From NCBI GenBank assembly GCA_024233675.1, contig JACKPH010000001.1, positions 1 through 64,000 of the forward strand: 64,000 bases of DNA. The letters run 5' to 3'. Within the stretch, counting starts at the first letter, position 1. Every line of letters begins with the position of its first letter. The notes beneath the pieces are model-generated. The model did not search any database. It saw only the letters and a program-made list of their open reading frames with translations, and had not been told where the DNA came from. Below are positions 41,605 to 49,811 of this stretch, one piece after another. A program made the position numbers and the translations under genes. The stretch comes from Thermotogae bacterium (GTDB lineage Bacteria; Thermotogota; Thermotogae; Petrotogales; Petrotogaceae).

Positions 41605-42960
41605 ATGTATAATGCAGTAGTTATAGGCGGCGGACCTGCCGGGTATGTTGCGGCAATAAGACTTTCCCAGCTCGGAAAAAAAGTTGCACTTGTTGAAAAA
41701 GAAAATTTAGGCGGAACCTGTACAAATCAGGGCTGTATTCCTACAAAGGCAATGCTTACTGCTGCTCATCTTTATTCAGAAATGAATGAAAAAGGAAAAA
41801 AATTCGGAATTTCCGCAGAAAATATTTCTTATGATATTTCCGGAGTTATGAAACATACAAACAAATCTGTAACAATGTCCAGAAAAGGCATTGAATTTCT
41901 TATGAAAAAAAATAAAATTGATGTTTATAAAGGAACAGGTATTCTTGAAGACAAAAATCATGTTAAAGTAAACGATGAAATTCTTGAAACAGAATTCATT
42001 CTTCTTGCAAACGGATCAGAACCGGTTATGTTTAAACCTTTTAGCGAAGTTCCGGGAATATGGACAAGTAATGATGTTTTTAAAATGAATGAAATTCCTG
42101 AATCTGTACTAATTATAGGCGGAGGAGTTATAGGTGTTGAATTTTCAACATTTTTTGCATCAATGGGGAAAAAAGTATATCTCGTAGAACTTTCAGACCA
42201 CATACTTCCTTCGGAAGATCCTGATACAGCAGATGAAATTAAAAAATCACTTAAAAGAAAAGGTGTCGAAATTTTTGAAAAATTCAGAGTTTCTGACGTT
42301 AAACCTTCCGATAACGGTTTTATTTCTTTTATAGAATCAGAAGACGATAAAAAAGCAATTGAATCAGCAAAAGTTTTACTTGCCGTAGGAAGAAAACCGG
42401 TTATTTCCGAAGATATGAAAAAAATAGGTCTTAATATAGAAAAAGGAATAGTTACTGACGATACATTGAAAACAAATATAGAAAATATTTATGCAATAGG
42501 TGATATAAAAGCAAAAGTAATGCTGGCACATGTTGCAAGTTCAGAAGGTATTACCGCTGCACATAATATAGCCGGTGAAAACAGAAAAATGGATTACAGT
42601 GCCGTACCGTCTGTTATTTTTTCTTCTCCTGAAGTTGCTTCAACAGGTATAAGAGAATTTCAGACTGTTCCTGAAAATGTAATAGTTTCCAAATTTCCTG
42701 TTTCCGCAAACGGAAGAGCAAGAACAATGGAAGAAAAAGACGGATTTGTAAAAGTTATATGCGATAAAACAACTAAAAAAATCCTCGGAATTTCTATTGT
42801 TTCACCAAATGCCACTGATATGATTATGGAAGGGGTTATTGCTGTAAGAAACGGTTTAACTCTTGATAATCTTCTCGACAGTATACATCCTCATCCTACT
42901 TTTACAGAAAGTATATTAGGGGCTCTTGAGGGTATCGAAGGTATGACAATTCATCTTTAA
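41605..42960 (+). CDS. lpdA: Dihydrolipoyl dehydrogenase
   Basis: A 451-aa flavoenzyme reoxidising dihydrolipoyl groups with NAD+. N-terminal FAD motif VVIGGGPAGYVAA, redox disulfide Cys39-Cys44 (GGTCTNQGCIPTK), NAD motif IIGGGVIGVEFSTFFA, FAD motif IYAIGDI and the C-terminal HPHPTFTE His-Glu pair. ATG 41605 behind AGGAGGAG, one base after the ArsR-TusA stop, so the two are co-transcribed. With the GcvH-like gene next, it would recycle lipoyl-H protein. Confidence 0.93.
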   Translation: MYNAVVIGGGPAGYVAAIRLSQLGKKVALVEKENLGGTCTNQGCIPTKAMLTAAHLYSEMNEKGKKFGISAENISYDISGVMKHTNKSVTMSRKGIEFLMKKNKIDVYKGTGILEDKNHVKVNDEILETEFILLANGSEPVMFKPFSEVPGIWTSNDVFKMNEIPESVLIIGGGVIGVEFSTFFASMGKKVYLVELSDHILPSEDPDTADEIKKSLKRKGVEIFEKFRVSDVKPSDNGFISFIESEDDKKAIESAKVLLAVGRKPVISEDMKKIGLNIEKGIVTDDTLKTNIENIYAIGDIKAKVMLAHVASSEGITAAHNIAGENRKMDYSAVPSVIFSSPEVASTGIREFQTVPENVIVSKFPVSANGRARTMEEKDGFVKVICDKTTKKILGISIVSPNATDMIMEGVIAVRNGLTLDNLLDSIHPHPTFTESILGALEGIEGMTIHL

Positions 42961-43091
42961 TTATATTTTCTAATTGAAAATATATTAATAGTTTTTTGCT
43001 TTATTATATTATTTTTTTGGTATATAATATCTGTGTTGTCTGAAATAAATTATATATGTAATTTATTTTTACTATACAAGGAGGAATAAGG

Positions 43092-43433
43092 ATGAAGAAA
43101 TATTCTGAAACACATGAATATGTTATTGTGGATGGTAATATAGCAACAATAGGAATTTCAGCTACAGCAGCAGACGAATTGGGAGATATCACTTATGTTG
43201 ATCTTCCTTCCGAAGGCGACGAAGTATCAAAAGGTGCTGTTCTGTGTTCTGTTGAATCTGTAAAAGCAGCCTCTGATGTTTATGTTCCTGTAAGCGGTAA
43301 AATAATTGAAGTTAATGCTGAATTAGACGGCACTCCGGAAATCATCAATGATGATGCCGAAGGTAAAGGCTGGATCTGTAAAATTGAAATGTCTGATACT
43401 TCAGAATTAGATTCACTGAAAGACTCAGAGTAA
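43092..43433 (+). CDS. gcvH: GcvH-like lipoyl carrier protein
   Basis: A 113-aa protein with the GcvH fold; the lipoylated lysine is Lys58 in CSVESVKAASDVYVPVSG. It is shorter than typical H proteins (about 125-130 aa). In the glycine cleavage system it shuttles the aminomethyl group between P and T proteins, but none of gcvT or gcvPA/PB is in this window. It sits beside lpdA and the sulfur relay instead, reminiscent of lipoate-binding proteins tied to sulfur metabolism. Its true role is therefore open. Confidence 0.88.
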   Translation: MKKYSETHEYVIVDGNIATIGISATAADELGDITYVDLPSEGDEVSKGAVLCSVESVKAASDVYVPVSGKIIEVNAELDGTPEIINDDAEGKGWICKIEMSDTSELDSLKDSE

Positions 43434-43438
43434 TAAAT

Positions 43439-43475
43439 AATAAAGTGCATAAGCTTTTAGCTTATGCACTTTATT
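43439..43475. terminator. Bidirectional terminator, gcvH / peroxiredoxin
   Basis: AATAAAGTGCATAAGC (43439-43454) and GCTTATGCACTTTATT (43460-43475) are complementary over 16 bases around TTTTA. Confidence 0.9.
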
Positions 43476-43925
43476 TTATGATACATATTTCATAATTTCA
43501 TTTAAATCAGGCTGCTCACGCATTTCATATACTTTAGCCCATATAACTGTTCCTTCTTCATCAACAAGTATATTTGCCCTTTCCGAAAAACCTTCGTTTT
43601 CCCTGAATATACCGAGTTTTTTTGAAATTTCACCGTGTGGCCAAAAATCAGATACAAGTCTGAGATTTTTAAGTTTCAGCTGTTCTGCCCATGCTTTTTT
43701 CGCAGGTACGGAATCAACACTGAATCCGAGAGGAACTATATTTAATCCGGAAAGTTCACCGAATTTGAGATCAAGATTTTTCATCTGTGTTTCACACACA
43801 CCTGTAAATGCAAGAGGATGAAAACTAAGAAGAATCTTTTTTCCTCTTAATGATTTAATATCAATAATTTCTCCGTTATGGTCCTTTACTGAAAATTCAG
43901 GAATTTTTTCTCCTACTTTAATCAT
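43476..43925 (-). CDS. Peroxiredoxin (AhpC/TSA family, 1-Cys type)
   Basis: A 149-aa thioredoxin-fold peroxidase. The peroxidatic Cys44 is in HPLAFTGVCETQM (P-x3-T-x2-C). No obvious resolving cysteine is seen, which suggests an AhpE-like 1-Cys mechanism with an external thiol. It reduces H2O2 and organic peroxides. The gene lies ten bases downstream of the oxygen-sensitive 2-oxoacid:ferredoxin oxidoreductase genes, so it may protect that enzyme. Confidence 0.9.
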   Translation of the reverse strand: MIKVGEKIPEFSVKDHNGEIIDIKSLRGKKILLSFHPLAFTGVCETQMKNLDLKFGELSGLNIVPLGFSVDSVPAKKAWAEQLKLKNLRLVSDFWPHGEISKKLGIFRENEGFSERANILVDEEGTVIWAKVYEMREQPDLNEIMKYVS

Positions 43926-43935
43926 TTTTTCCTCC

Positions 43936-44814
43936 TTATATTTTTGAATTTATAAAAGATTCGAGTTCCTTTATATTATGTTTTCTTTTAAACAGAGGCT
44001 CTTTATTTTCTTTGTAAATAGTTAACTGTTCATGAAAAGCTTTTTTATCTTCATTTTTATATATTATTCCGAGGGCTAATTTTTCAGTATTAAAAGCTAT
44101 TTCAAGTGCTTTCATTTTATTTTCCGAATTATAATTTTCATCAAGATAATAGCTGTTTTCCTTAAACCATTTATATGTATTTATTTTATTAAAAGTCACA
44201 CATGGCTGCAATATATCTACAAGCGCATAGCCTTTATGTCTTATTGCTTTTTTTATTATTTCTTTTGTCTGTGCCGGATCTCCCGAGGAAGCTCTTGCAA
44301 CAAATGTTGCTCCCATTGTTATAGCTGTTGCAATAGGATTAAACTGTTCAAGAAAAACACCGTTTATCTGTACCGGGGTTACAGTACCTTTTTGTGTAGT
44401 AGGTGATGCCTGACCTTTTGTAAGACCGTATATCATATTATCATGTACAAGATTTGTTATATCAGGATTTCTTCTTATTGCATGTATAAAATGATTACCG
44501 CCTTCACCGTACATATCTCCCTCACCTGATTCTGATATAACATGAAGTTCAGGATTTACGGCTTTTATCATCTGTGCAACAGGCAGAGATCTTCCGTGTA
44601 ATCCGTTAAAGGTATTTGTTCTGAAATAATGAGGAATTTTGGCTGCCTGACCTATTCCTGATACCAAAACCATGTTTTCCGGAGTTATTTCTTCCATTTC
44701 CGAAAGTGCCGCTTTAAGTATATTTAAAATGGAAAAATTTCCGCAGCCGGGGCACCATGCAATATCCATTTCTTTTTCATCGTTTCTTGCGAATAATTCT
44801 ATTCTGTTTCCCAT
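43936..44814 (-). CDS. korB: 2-oxoacid:ferredoxin oxidoreductase, beta subunit
   Basis: A 292-aa TPP-binding subunit. CPGCG (21-25) opens the family motif, and GEGDMYGEGGNHFIHAIRRNPDITNLVHDNMIYGLTKGQ is the TPP/Mg site in its KOR form. It oxidatively decarboxylates 2-oxoacids to acyl-CoA, reducing ferredoxin. The two-subunit arrangement (fused gamma-alpha plus beta) fits 2-oxoglutarate or broad 2-oxoacid enzymes better than pyruvate oxidoreductase. Confidence 0.88.
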   Translation of the reverse strand: MGNRIELFARNDEKEMDIAWCPGCGNFSILNILKAALSEMEEITPENMVLVSGIGQAAKIPHYFRTNTFNGLHGRSLPVAQMIKAVNPELHVISESGEGDMYGEGGNHFIHAIRRNPDITNLVHDNMIYGLTKGQASPTTQKGTVTPVQINGVFLEQFNPIATAITMGATFVARASSGDPAQTKEIIKKAIRHKGYALVDILQPCVTFNKINTYKWFKENSYYLDENYNSENKMKALEIAFNTEKLALGIIYKNEDKKAFHEQLTIYKENKEPLFKRKHNIKELESFINSKI

Positions 44815-44826
44815 TTTTATTCCCCC

Positions 44827-46527
44827 TTATATTGCTTTCTTTATTCTTTCTGTTAATTCCTCAGCAGAAAAAGGAGTACCGTCATATTTTAATATTCTTT
44901 CATGTATTTCTGCATCCAATTCAAGCTTCAGAAGATTTGAAAACTGTCCCGTTGCATTATTTTCAACTGAAATTATTTTTTCTGCTTTTTCAAAATACTT
45001 TTTAAAATCATAATTTAAAGGATAAAGCTGAGGAAAATGAATCATTGCAGTTTTTGTATTTTTTAAATTTTTCAGACTTTCTTTAAGAGTTTCATAATTT
45101 GAGCCCCAGCAAACTATCAGGTTTTTATAATCATCGTCTCCGAGTATTTCCGGTTCCAATGCATTTTTTCTTAATAAATCCAGTTTTGAAAGTCTTTTAT
45201 CGTTCATTTTTATTCTTATATCAAGATTTTCGGTAAGATGTCCGTATTCATCATGTTCATCACTGTCTACTATTACAAGACCTTTTCCGTATCCCGGTAT
45301 ACCACGCGGACTTATTCCGTTTTCTGTAAGAATGTACCTTTTATAATCTTCCCGGGTTTCTGTTATTCTGTTTTCATTTCTGACTTCCGAAAGATCTGTT
45401 TTTTCAATATTATAGTAAGAATCAACAAAATACTGATCAGTTAGTATAAATACAGGTATCTGATATTCATCCGCAGTTTCAAAAGCTATTCTTGAAAGTT
45501 TCAGAGCCTGTTCAAGATTTCCCGGGGCATATATAGCTCTCGGAAATTCTCCGTGGCCTGAATAAAGTGCAAGATTAAGATCTTCCTGTGCCGTTCTTGT
45601 GGGTAATCCCGTTGCGGGACCGGGTCTCTGGGCTATATGTATAACAACAGGTGTTTCTATCATTCCAGAAAGACTTACACCTTCTTCCATAAGAGCAAAA
45701 CCTCCTCCGGAAGTTGTTACCATTGATCTTGCACCTGCATACCATCCGCCTATTGCCATATTTATAGCAGCTATTTCATCTTCAGCCTGTTCAACAAGAA
45801 TACCAAATGATTTGGAATACTGTGCAAGACTAAGAAGTACCCCTGTACCGGGAGTCATCGGATAACTGAAAACAGAATCACATCCGCCAGCCATTGCTCC
45901 GAGAGCAACAGCTTCTGATCCGTTTATCAGTATATTATCTTTTATTTTACTGTTTTTTTCGATTTCAATTTTTATAATACCGCTGTTTTTTATTTTTTCT
46001 CCTATTTCATAACCGCGGTTTACAGCTTCTATATTTTTATCAATTAATTCAGGTTTTTTTGCAAAAATTTTTTTCATTCTTGAATAAATTATTTCCTTTT
46101 CGGTTGAAAAAAGTGCCAGTATAGTTCCTGCAGCAACTATATTTGAATAAATTCTGTTTCCTATCTCTTTTGCTATATCAAAAAAAGGTACATCAACAGC
46201 ATTTGAATAATCTATTTTCAGATTTTTCATATCAGCTATTATTATTGTTTCGGAAGATATAGTGTCTTTAAGATGTTCAACTGATTCTTTAGTCAGAGGT
46301 ATTAATATATCTATATTGCTGCTGTGACTTCTTACAGCATACTCTCCTACTCTTATTTCCGTAGAATTGCTTCCGCCCCTTATTCTTGACATATATTCCT
46401 TAGTTGCAAAAACATTAAAACCATCATCTTTTAAAATTCTCGTAAGTAAATTTTCAATTGTCTGAATTCCCTGTCCTGCTTCTCCTGAAAGAACTACAGA
46501 TATGTTTTCTTTAAAATTTTTATTCAT
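44827..46527 (-). CDS. korA: 2-oxoacid:ferredoxin oxidoreductase, fused gamma-alpha subunit
   Basis: A 566-aa protein. The N-terminal 185 residues are the gamma domain (LSGEAGQGIQTIENLLTRIL) and the rest is the alpha subunit (NGSEAVALGAMAGGCDSVFSYPMTPGTG, TTSGGGFALMEEGVSLSG, RPGPATGLPTRTAQEDL). The ATG follows GGAGGGG. A TGA-TATAAT extended -10 (46569-46577) lies upstream on the - strand. Forms one operon with korB and the peroxiredoxin gene. Confidence 0.9.
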   Translation of the reverse strand: MNKNFKENISVVLSGEAGQGIQTIENLLTRILKDDGFNVFATKEYMSRIRGGSNSTEIRVGEYAVRSHSSNIDILIPLTKESVEHLKDTISSETIIIADMKNLKIDYSNAVDVPFFDIAKEIGNRIYSNIVAAGTILALFSTEKEIIYSRMKKIFAKKPELIDKNIEAVNRGYEIGEKIKNSGIIKIEIEKNSKIKDNILINGSEAVALGAMAGGCDSVFSYPMTPGTGVLLSLAQYSKSFGILVEQAEDEIAAINMAIGGWYAGARSMVTTSGGGFALMEEGVSLSGMIETPVVIHIAQRPGPATGLPTRTAQEDLNLALYSGHGEFPRAIYAPGNLEQALKLSRIAFETADEYQIPVFILTDQYFVDSYYNIEKTDLSEVRNENRITETREDYKRYILTENGISPRGIPGYGKGLVIVDSDEHDEYGHLTENLDIRIKMNDKRLSKLDLLRKNALEPEILGDDDYKNLIVCWGSNYETLKESLKNLKNTKTAMIHFPQLYPLNYDFKKYFEKAEKIISVENNATGQFSNLLKLELDAEIHERILKYDGTPFSAEELTERIKKAI

Positions 46528-46568
46528 ATAATCCCCTCCGTTTAAAACCGATATTTTATATCGTATTA

Positions 46569-46577
46569 ATTATATCA
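46569..46577 (-). promoter_or_regulatory. Extended -10 promoter of the korAB operon
   Basis: TGA-TATAAT on the - strand, about 40 bases before the korA start; -35 poor. Confidence 0.45.
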
Positions 46578-46705
46578 CCTTTATTGTTTCTGAAAATGTA
46601 AAATTTTATAAGTATTTATTAACTTTTTATTACCCGGTTAAATTATAACACAATTTTAAAAATAAACTGGCATAATATAATCAAATATATTTTATGAGGT
46701 GATTT

Positions 46706-47431
46706 ATGCTTAAAAATGTTTTTTTTATTTTAGCAGGATTAATAGGAGTTTCTGCTTTGGGTTTTATTATATGGGCCTCTAATCCTTTAGGTCCGGAAGA
46801 ATATGCAGCAGATTTTCTTAATAAAAATGATTCTGTAAGTATTGTATATGAAGGATCTGATATTGTTTTTGTTCCCGAAAAATACGATAAAGCTCTGATT
46901 TTTTATCCCGGAGGACGTGTTGACTACAGATCTTATTCCCCTTATCTTTATAATCTTGCATCACGCGGAATAATGACTGTTCTTGTGAAAATGCCTCTTA
47001 GCCTCGCCGTTTTTGATTCCGATGCGGCCGGAAAAATTGTTAAAAACCATACGGAAATTAAAGAATGGTTTATAGGAGGTCATTCTCTCGGAGGTGCAAT
47101 GGCTTCAAAATATATTTTTGATAATCCGGGACAGATTACAGGTCTTGTTCTTCTGGCTTCTTATCCTGCCGGTTCTAATGATATTTCAAAATACGATATA
47201 AATGTTCTTTCTATTCATGCAGAAAATGACGGTCTTGCAACTCCGGAAAAAATCGAAAGTTTTAAATATCTTCTTCCGGATAATACAGAATATTTCATGA
47301 TAAAAGGCGGAAATCATGCCCAGTTCGGATATTACGGCGAACAGTCGGGAGACGGGGACGCTACTGTTTCTAAAGATTTTCAGCAAAAAGAAATTCTTGA
47401 TAAAACATATGAATTTATAAAAAATAACTGA
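46706..47431 (+). CDS. Membrane-anchored alpha/beta hydrolase
   Basis: A 241-aa protein with an N-terminal membrane helix (VFFILAGLIGVSALGFIIWA) and an extracytoplasmic alpha/beta hydrolase domain of the PF12695 type: FYPGGRVDYRSYSPYLYNLASRG, nucleophile in GGHSLGG, acid in AENDGLA, His in GGNHAQFGYYG. Substrate unknown. Single-gene unit closed by a strong hairpin. Confidence 0.82.
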   Translation: MLKNVFFILAGLIGVSALGFIIWASNPLGPEEYAADFLNKNDSVSIVYEGSDIVFVPEKYDKALIFYPGGRVDYRSYSPYLYNLASRGIMTVLVKMPLSLAVFDSDAAGKIVKNHTEIKEWFIGGHSLGGAMASKYIFDNPGQITGLVLLASYPAGSNDISKYDINVLSIHAENDGLATPEKIESFKYLLPDNTEYFMIKGGNHAQFGYYGEQSGDGDATVSKDFQQKEILDKTYEFIKNN

Positions 47432-47432
47432 T

Positions 47433-47464
47433 AAAAAAATATCTGCTACGGCAGATATTTTTTT
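47433..47464 (+). terminator. Terminator of the membrane-anchored hydrolase gene
   Basis: AAATATCTGC and GCAGATATTT stem with loop TACG, A-run before and T-run after. Confidence 0.9.
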
Positions 47465-47490
47465 ACGTATTGATTTTTTTATAAAAATGA

Positions 47491-47528
47491 TATATAATAA
47501 TATTAGAATATTCTAATATTATTATATA
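47491..47528. promoter_or_regulatory. 38-bp perfect palindrome, probable ArsR operator/promoter
   Basis: Bases 47491-47509 are the exact reverse complement of 47510-47528, centred on GAATATTC and containing -10-like boxes. It is 16 bases before the arsR-type gene. ArsR/SmtB repressors bind such imperfect 12-2-12 palindromes over promoters; here the match is perfect. Confidence 0.75.
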
Positions 47529-47543
47529 TTTAAGGAGGATATT

Positions 47544-47816
47544 ATGGATAACAGGGTAAAAGTTCTCAAAGCACTTGCACACGATGAACGTCTGAAAATT
47601 CTTGATTTCATAAAAGATGAACCAAAATGCGTATGTGAAATAATAAAAATTTCAAACTTCACACAGTCAAATCTTTCGCAGCATCTTAAAATATTAAGGG
47701 ATGCTGATATTGTGGATTATGAAAAAGACGGAAATAAGGTAGTTTACAGTATAAAGAGTCAGGAAATCAGAGAAATGATGACTTTTTTGGAGAATAATTA
47801 TGTTCATATGGCTTGA
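47544..47816 (+). CDS. arsR: ArsR/SmtB-family metalloregulator
   Basis: A 90-aa winged-helix repressor. KALAHDERLKILDFI and NFTQSNLSQHLKILRDADIV are the ArsR DNA-binding pattern, and Cys29-Val-Cys31 in the helix before it matches the As/Sb-binding CxC motif of ArsR. It should leave the palindromic operator when arsenite or a similar metalloid binds. It overlaps the permease gene by 17 bases. Confidence 0.9.
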   Translation: MDNRVKVLKALAHDERLKILDFIKDEPKCVCEIIKISNFTQSNLSQHLKILRDADIVDYEKDGNKVVYSIKSQEIREMMTFLENNYVHMA

Positions 47817-48756
47817 TAATCTTATAACTCTTTTAACGGAAAATGTTTTTAAACTTGATGTAAATTCAGCTGTAGGCTCTTCTGTTCATTTCTTTTTTTA
47901 TGACACGATAAAAATAATAATTCTTTTATCTGTAATGATTTTTGCTATTTCATATTTAAGAAGTTATTTTCCTCCGGAAAAAACAAAGAAACATCTTGAA
48001 AAATTTTCCGGTATAACAGGAAATATTATGGCTTCGCTTTTGGGTATAGTTACTCCTTTCTGTTCCTGTTCATCTATTCCTATTTTTATAGGTTTCGTTG
48101 AAGCCGGCATTCCCTTAGGTGTTACTTTTTCTTTTTTAATAACATCACCTATTGTTAATGAAGCTGCTTTTGCAATATTATTAGGATCTTTCGGTTGGAA
48201 GGTTGCTCTTATTTATGTTGCTTCAGGTGTTATTATAGGTGTTATCGGCGGTTTGATAATAGGAAAGCTGAAACCTGAAAAATATGTTGAGGAATATGTT
48301 TATAAAATAAAAATGGGTGAATCCGAACCTGAAAAACTTTCACAGAAACAAAGACTTTTTTTTGCTTTCGATAATGTACGTGACATAGTAAAAAGAGTAT
48401 GGCTTTTTTTACTTATAGGTATAGGTATAGGTGCTCTGATTCACGGTTATGCCCCTCAGGAAATTCTTGCAAAATGGGCCGGGCCTGATAATCCTTTTGC
48501 AGTAATAATTTCAACAGTAATTGCTGTTCCTCTTTATTCAAATGCACTCGGGACAATACCTATCGCCGAGGCATTAATAGGTAAGGGTATAGGCATAGGT
48601 ACGGCACTCGCTTTTATGATGGCAACAACAGCGCTTTCACTTCCTGAAGCTATACTTCTTAAAAAGGTTATTAAGCCTAAGCTGATAGGAATATTTTTTA
48701 CTGTTGTAAGTATAGGAATAATAATTACGGGATATTTTTTTAATATAATTTTATAG
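47800..48756 (+). CDS. ArsP/SO_0444-type permease (PF03773)
   Basis: A 318-aa membrane protein with eight or more helices and the conserved GIVTPFCSCSSIPIFIGFVEAGIPLGVTFSFLITSPIVNEAA motif; the CSCS cysteines are thought to bind the metalloid. Relatives export methylarsenite or other soft metals. The gene lies between arsR and a small CxxC thioredoxin-like gene, a common trio. The exact substrate is not known. Confidence 0.88.
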   Translation: MFIWLDNLITLLTENVFKLDVNSAVGSSVHFFFYDTIKIIILLSVMIFAISYLRSYFPPEKTKKHLEKFSGITGNIMASLLGIVTPFCSCSSIPIFIGFVEAGIPLGVTFSFLITSPIVNEAAFAILLGSFGWKVALIYVASGVIIGVIGGLIIGKLKPEKYVEEYVYKIKMGESEPEKLSQKQRLFFAFDNVRDIVKRVWLFLLIGIGIGALIHGYAPQEILAKWAGPDNPFAVIISTVIAVPLYSNALGTIPIAEALIGKGIGIGTALAFMMATTALSLPEAILLKKVIKPKLIGIFFTVVSIGIIITGYFFNIIL

Positions 48757-48767
48757 GAGGTTTCAAA

Positions 48768-49001
48768 ATGATTGTAAAAATACTTGGTGGCGGATGTGCA
48801 AATTGTAACAGATTAGAAGCACTTACAAAAGAGGTTTTAGATGAAAATTCCGTTTCTTATGATCTTGAACATGTTAAAGAAATGGAAAAAATAATGTCTT
48901 ACGGTGTTATGAAAACTCCGGCACTTGTCGTGGATGAAAAAGTTATCGTTTCAGGCAGAATTCCTTCTAAAAGTGATCTAAGATCTCTTCTGATAAAATG
49001 A
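48768..49001 (+). CDS. Small thioredoxin-like redox-active disulfide protein
   Basis: A 77-aa minimal thioredoxin fold with CANC (Cys10-Cys13) and the cis-proline segment MKTPALVVD. It is likely the electron or metalloid relay for the permease encoded just upstream. Ribosome site AGGAGG. Its stop overlaps the next gene's start by four bases. Confidence 0.9.
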   Translation: MIVKILGGGCANCNRLEALTKEVLDENSVSYDLEHVKEMEKIMSYGVMKTPALVVDEKVIVSGRIPSKSDLRSLLIK

Positions 49002-49762
49002 AAATAGCCGTTATTTCCGATATTCATTCAAACAGAGAAGCTTTTGATGCGGTTTTAAAAGATATAGAATCTGAAAAAGCAGATAAAATTTTCTGTGTCG
49101 GTGATCTTATCGGATACGGACCCGATCCGGAATATATTATTTCTAAAATCCGTGATATGAATATACCGACTGTAATGGGAAATTATGATAATGCAGTAGC
49201 TTTCGGTATGACTGACTGCGGATGTTCTTATAATCCGGGAAGGGAAACAGAAGTAGGAAATATTTCTTTAAAATGGACTTCTGAAAATATTTCAGATGAA
49301 TATAAAAGCTTTTTAAAAACACTTCCTTACACTATTTCTGTTAATATAGAAAATGTAAAAATTCTTTTTGTACACGGAAGTACTCTTGATAATCTTTTTG
49401 AATATGTCAGACCGGAAACTTCTCCCGAAAGGCTGAAAGAATTAACAGAAAATATTTCTGAGGATATTATAGTAAACGGTCATACACATATCAGCATGGC
49501 CAGACATACACACGGAAAAACTTTTTTAAATCCCGGAAGCATAGGAAGAACAAAAGAAGGATTTCCGAAAGCTGTTTATATGATAATTGATATAAAAGAC
49601 GGTGTTTTTTCCTATGAATTTATAAAGATTGATTATGATTACAGAAAAACTATAGAAAAAATTGTTTCTGTCGGTCTTCCCAATGAACTCGCAACAGTTA
49701 TTGCACTGGGAAATACTTATAAAATGGGAAAAACAGATACATTAAAAACTTTTTTCATATAA
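48998..49762 (+). CDS. Calcineurin-like metallophosphoesterase
   Basis: A 254-aa phosphodiesterase of the MJ0936/YfcE type. All metal motifs are seen: ISDIHSNREA, VGDLIGYGPD, MGNYDNA, FVHGS, VNGHTHI. It translationally overlaps the thioredoxin-like gene, so it belongs to the operon, though a link to metal export is not obvious. Substrate unknown; bis-p-nitrophenyl phosphate-type diesterase activity is typical. Confidence 0.88.
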   Translation: MKIAVISDIHSNREAFDAVLKDIESEKADKIFCVGDLIGYGPDPEYIISKIRDMNIPTVMGNYDNAVAFGMTDCGCSYNPGRETEVGNISLKWTSENISDEYKSFLKTLPYTISVNIENVKILFVHGSTLDNLFEYVRPETSPERLKELTENISEDIIVNGHTHISMARHTHGKTFLNPGSIGRTKEGFPKAVYMIIDIKDGVFSYEFIKIDYDYRKTIEKIVSVGLPNELATVIALGNTYKMGKTDTLKTFFI

Positions 49763-49806
49763 AAAAACCTTCAAAGCTGAACGCAATAAGCTTTGAAGGT
49801 TTTTTA
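49761..49806. terminator. Bidirectional terminator, phosphoesterase / pepT
   Basis: AAAACCTTCAAAGCT and AGCTTTGAAGGTTTT form a long stem with A- and T-runs on both sides. Confidence 0.9.
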
Positions 49807-49811
49807 TTATC

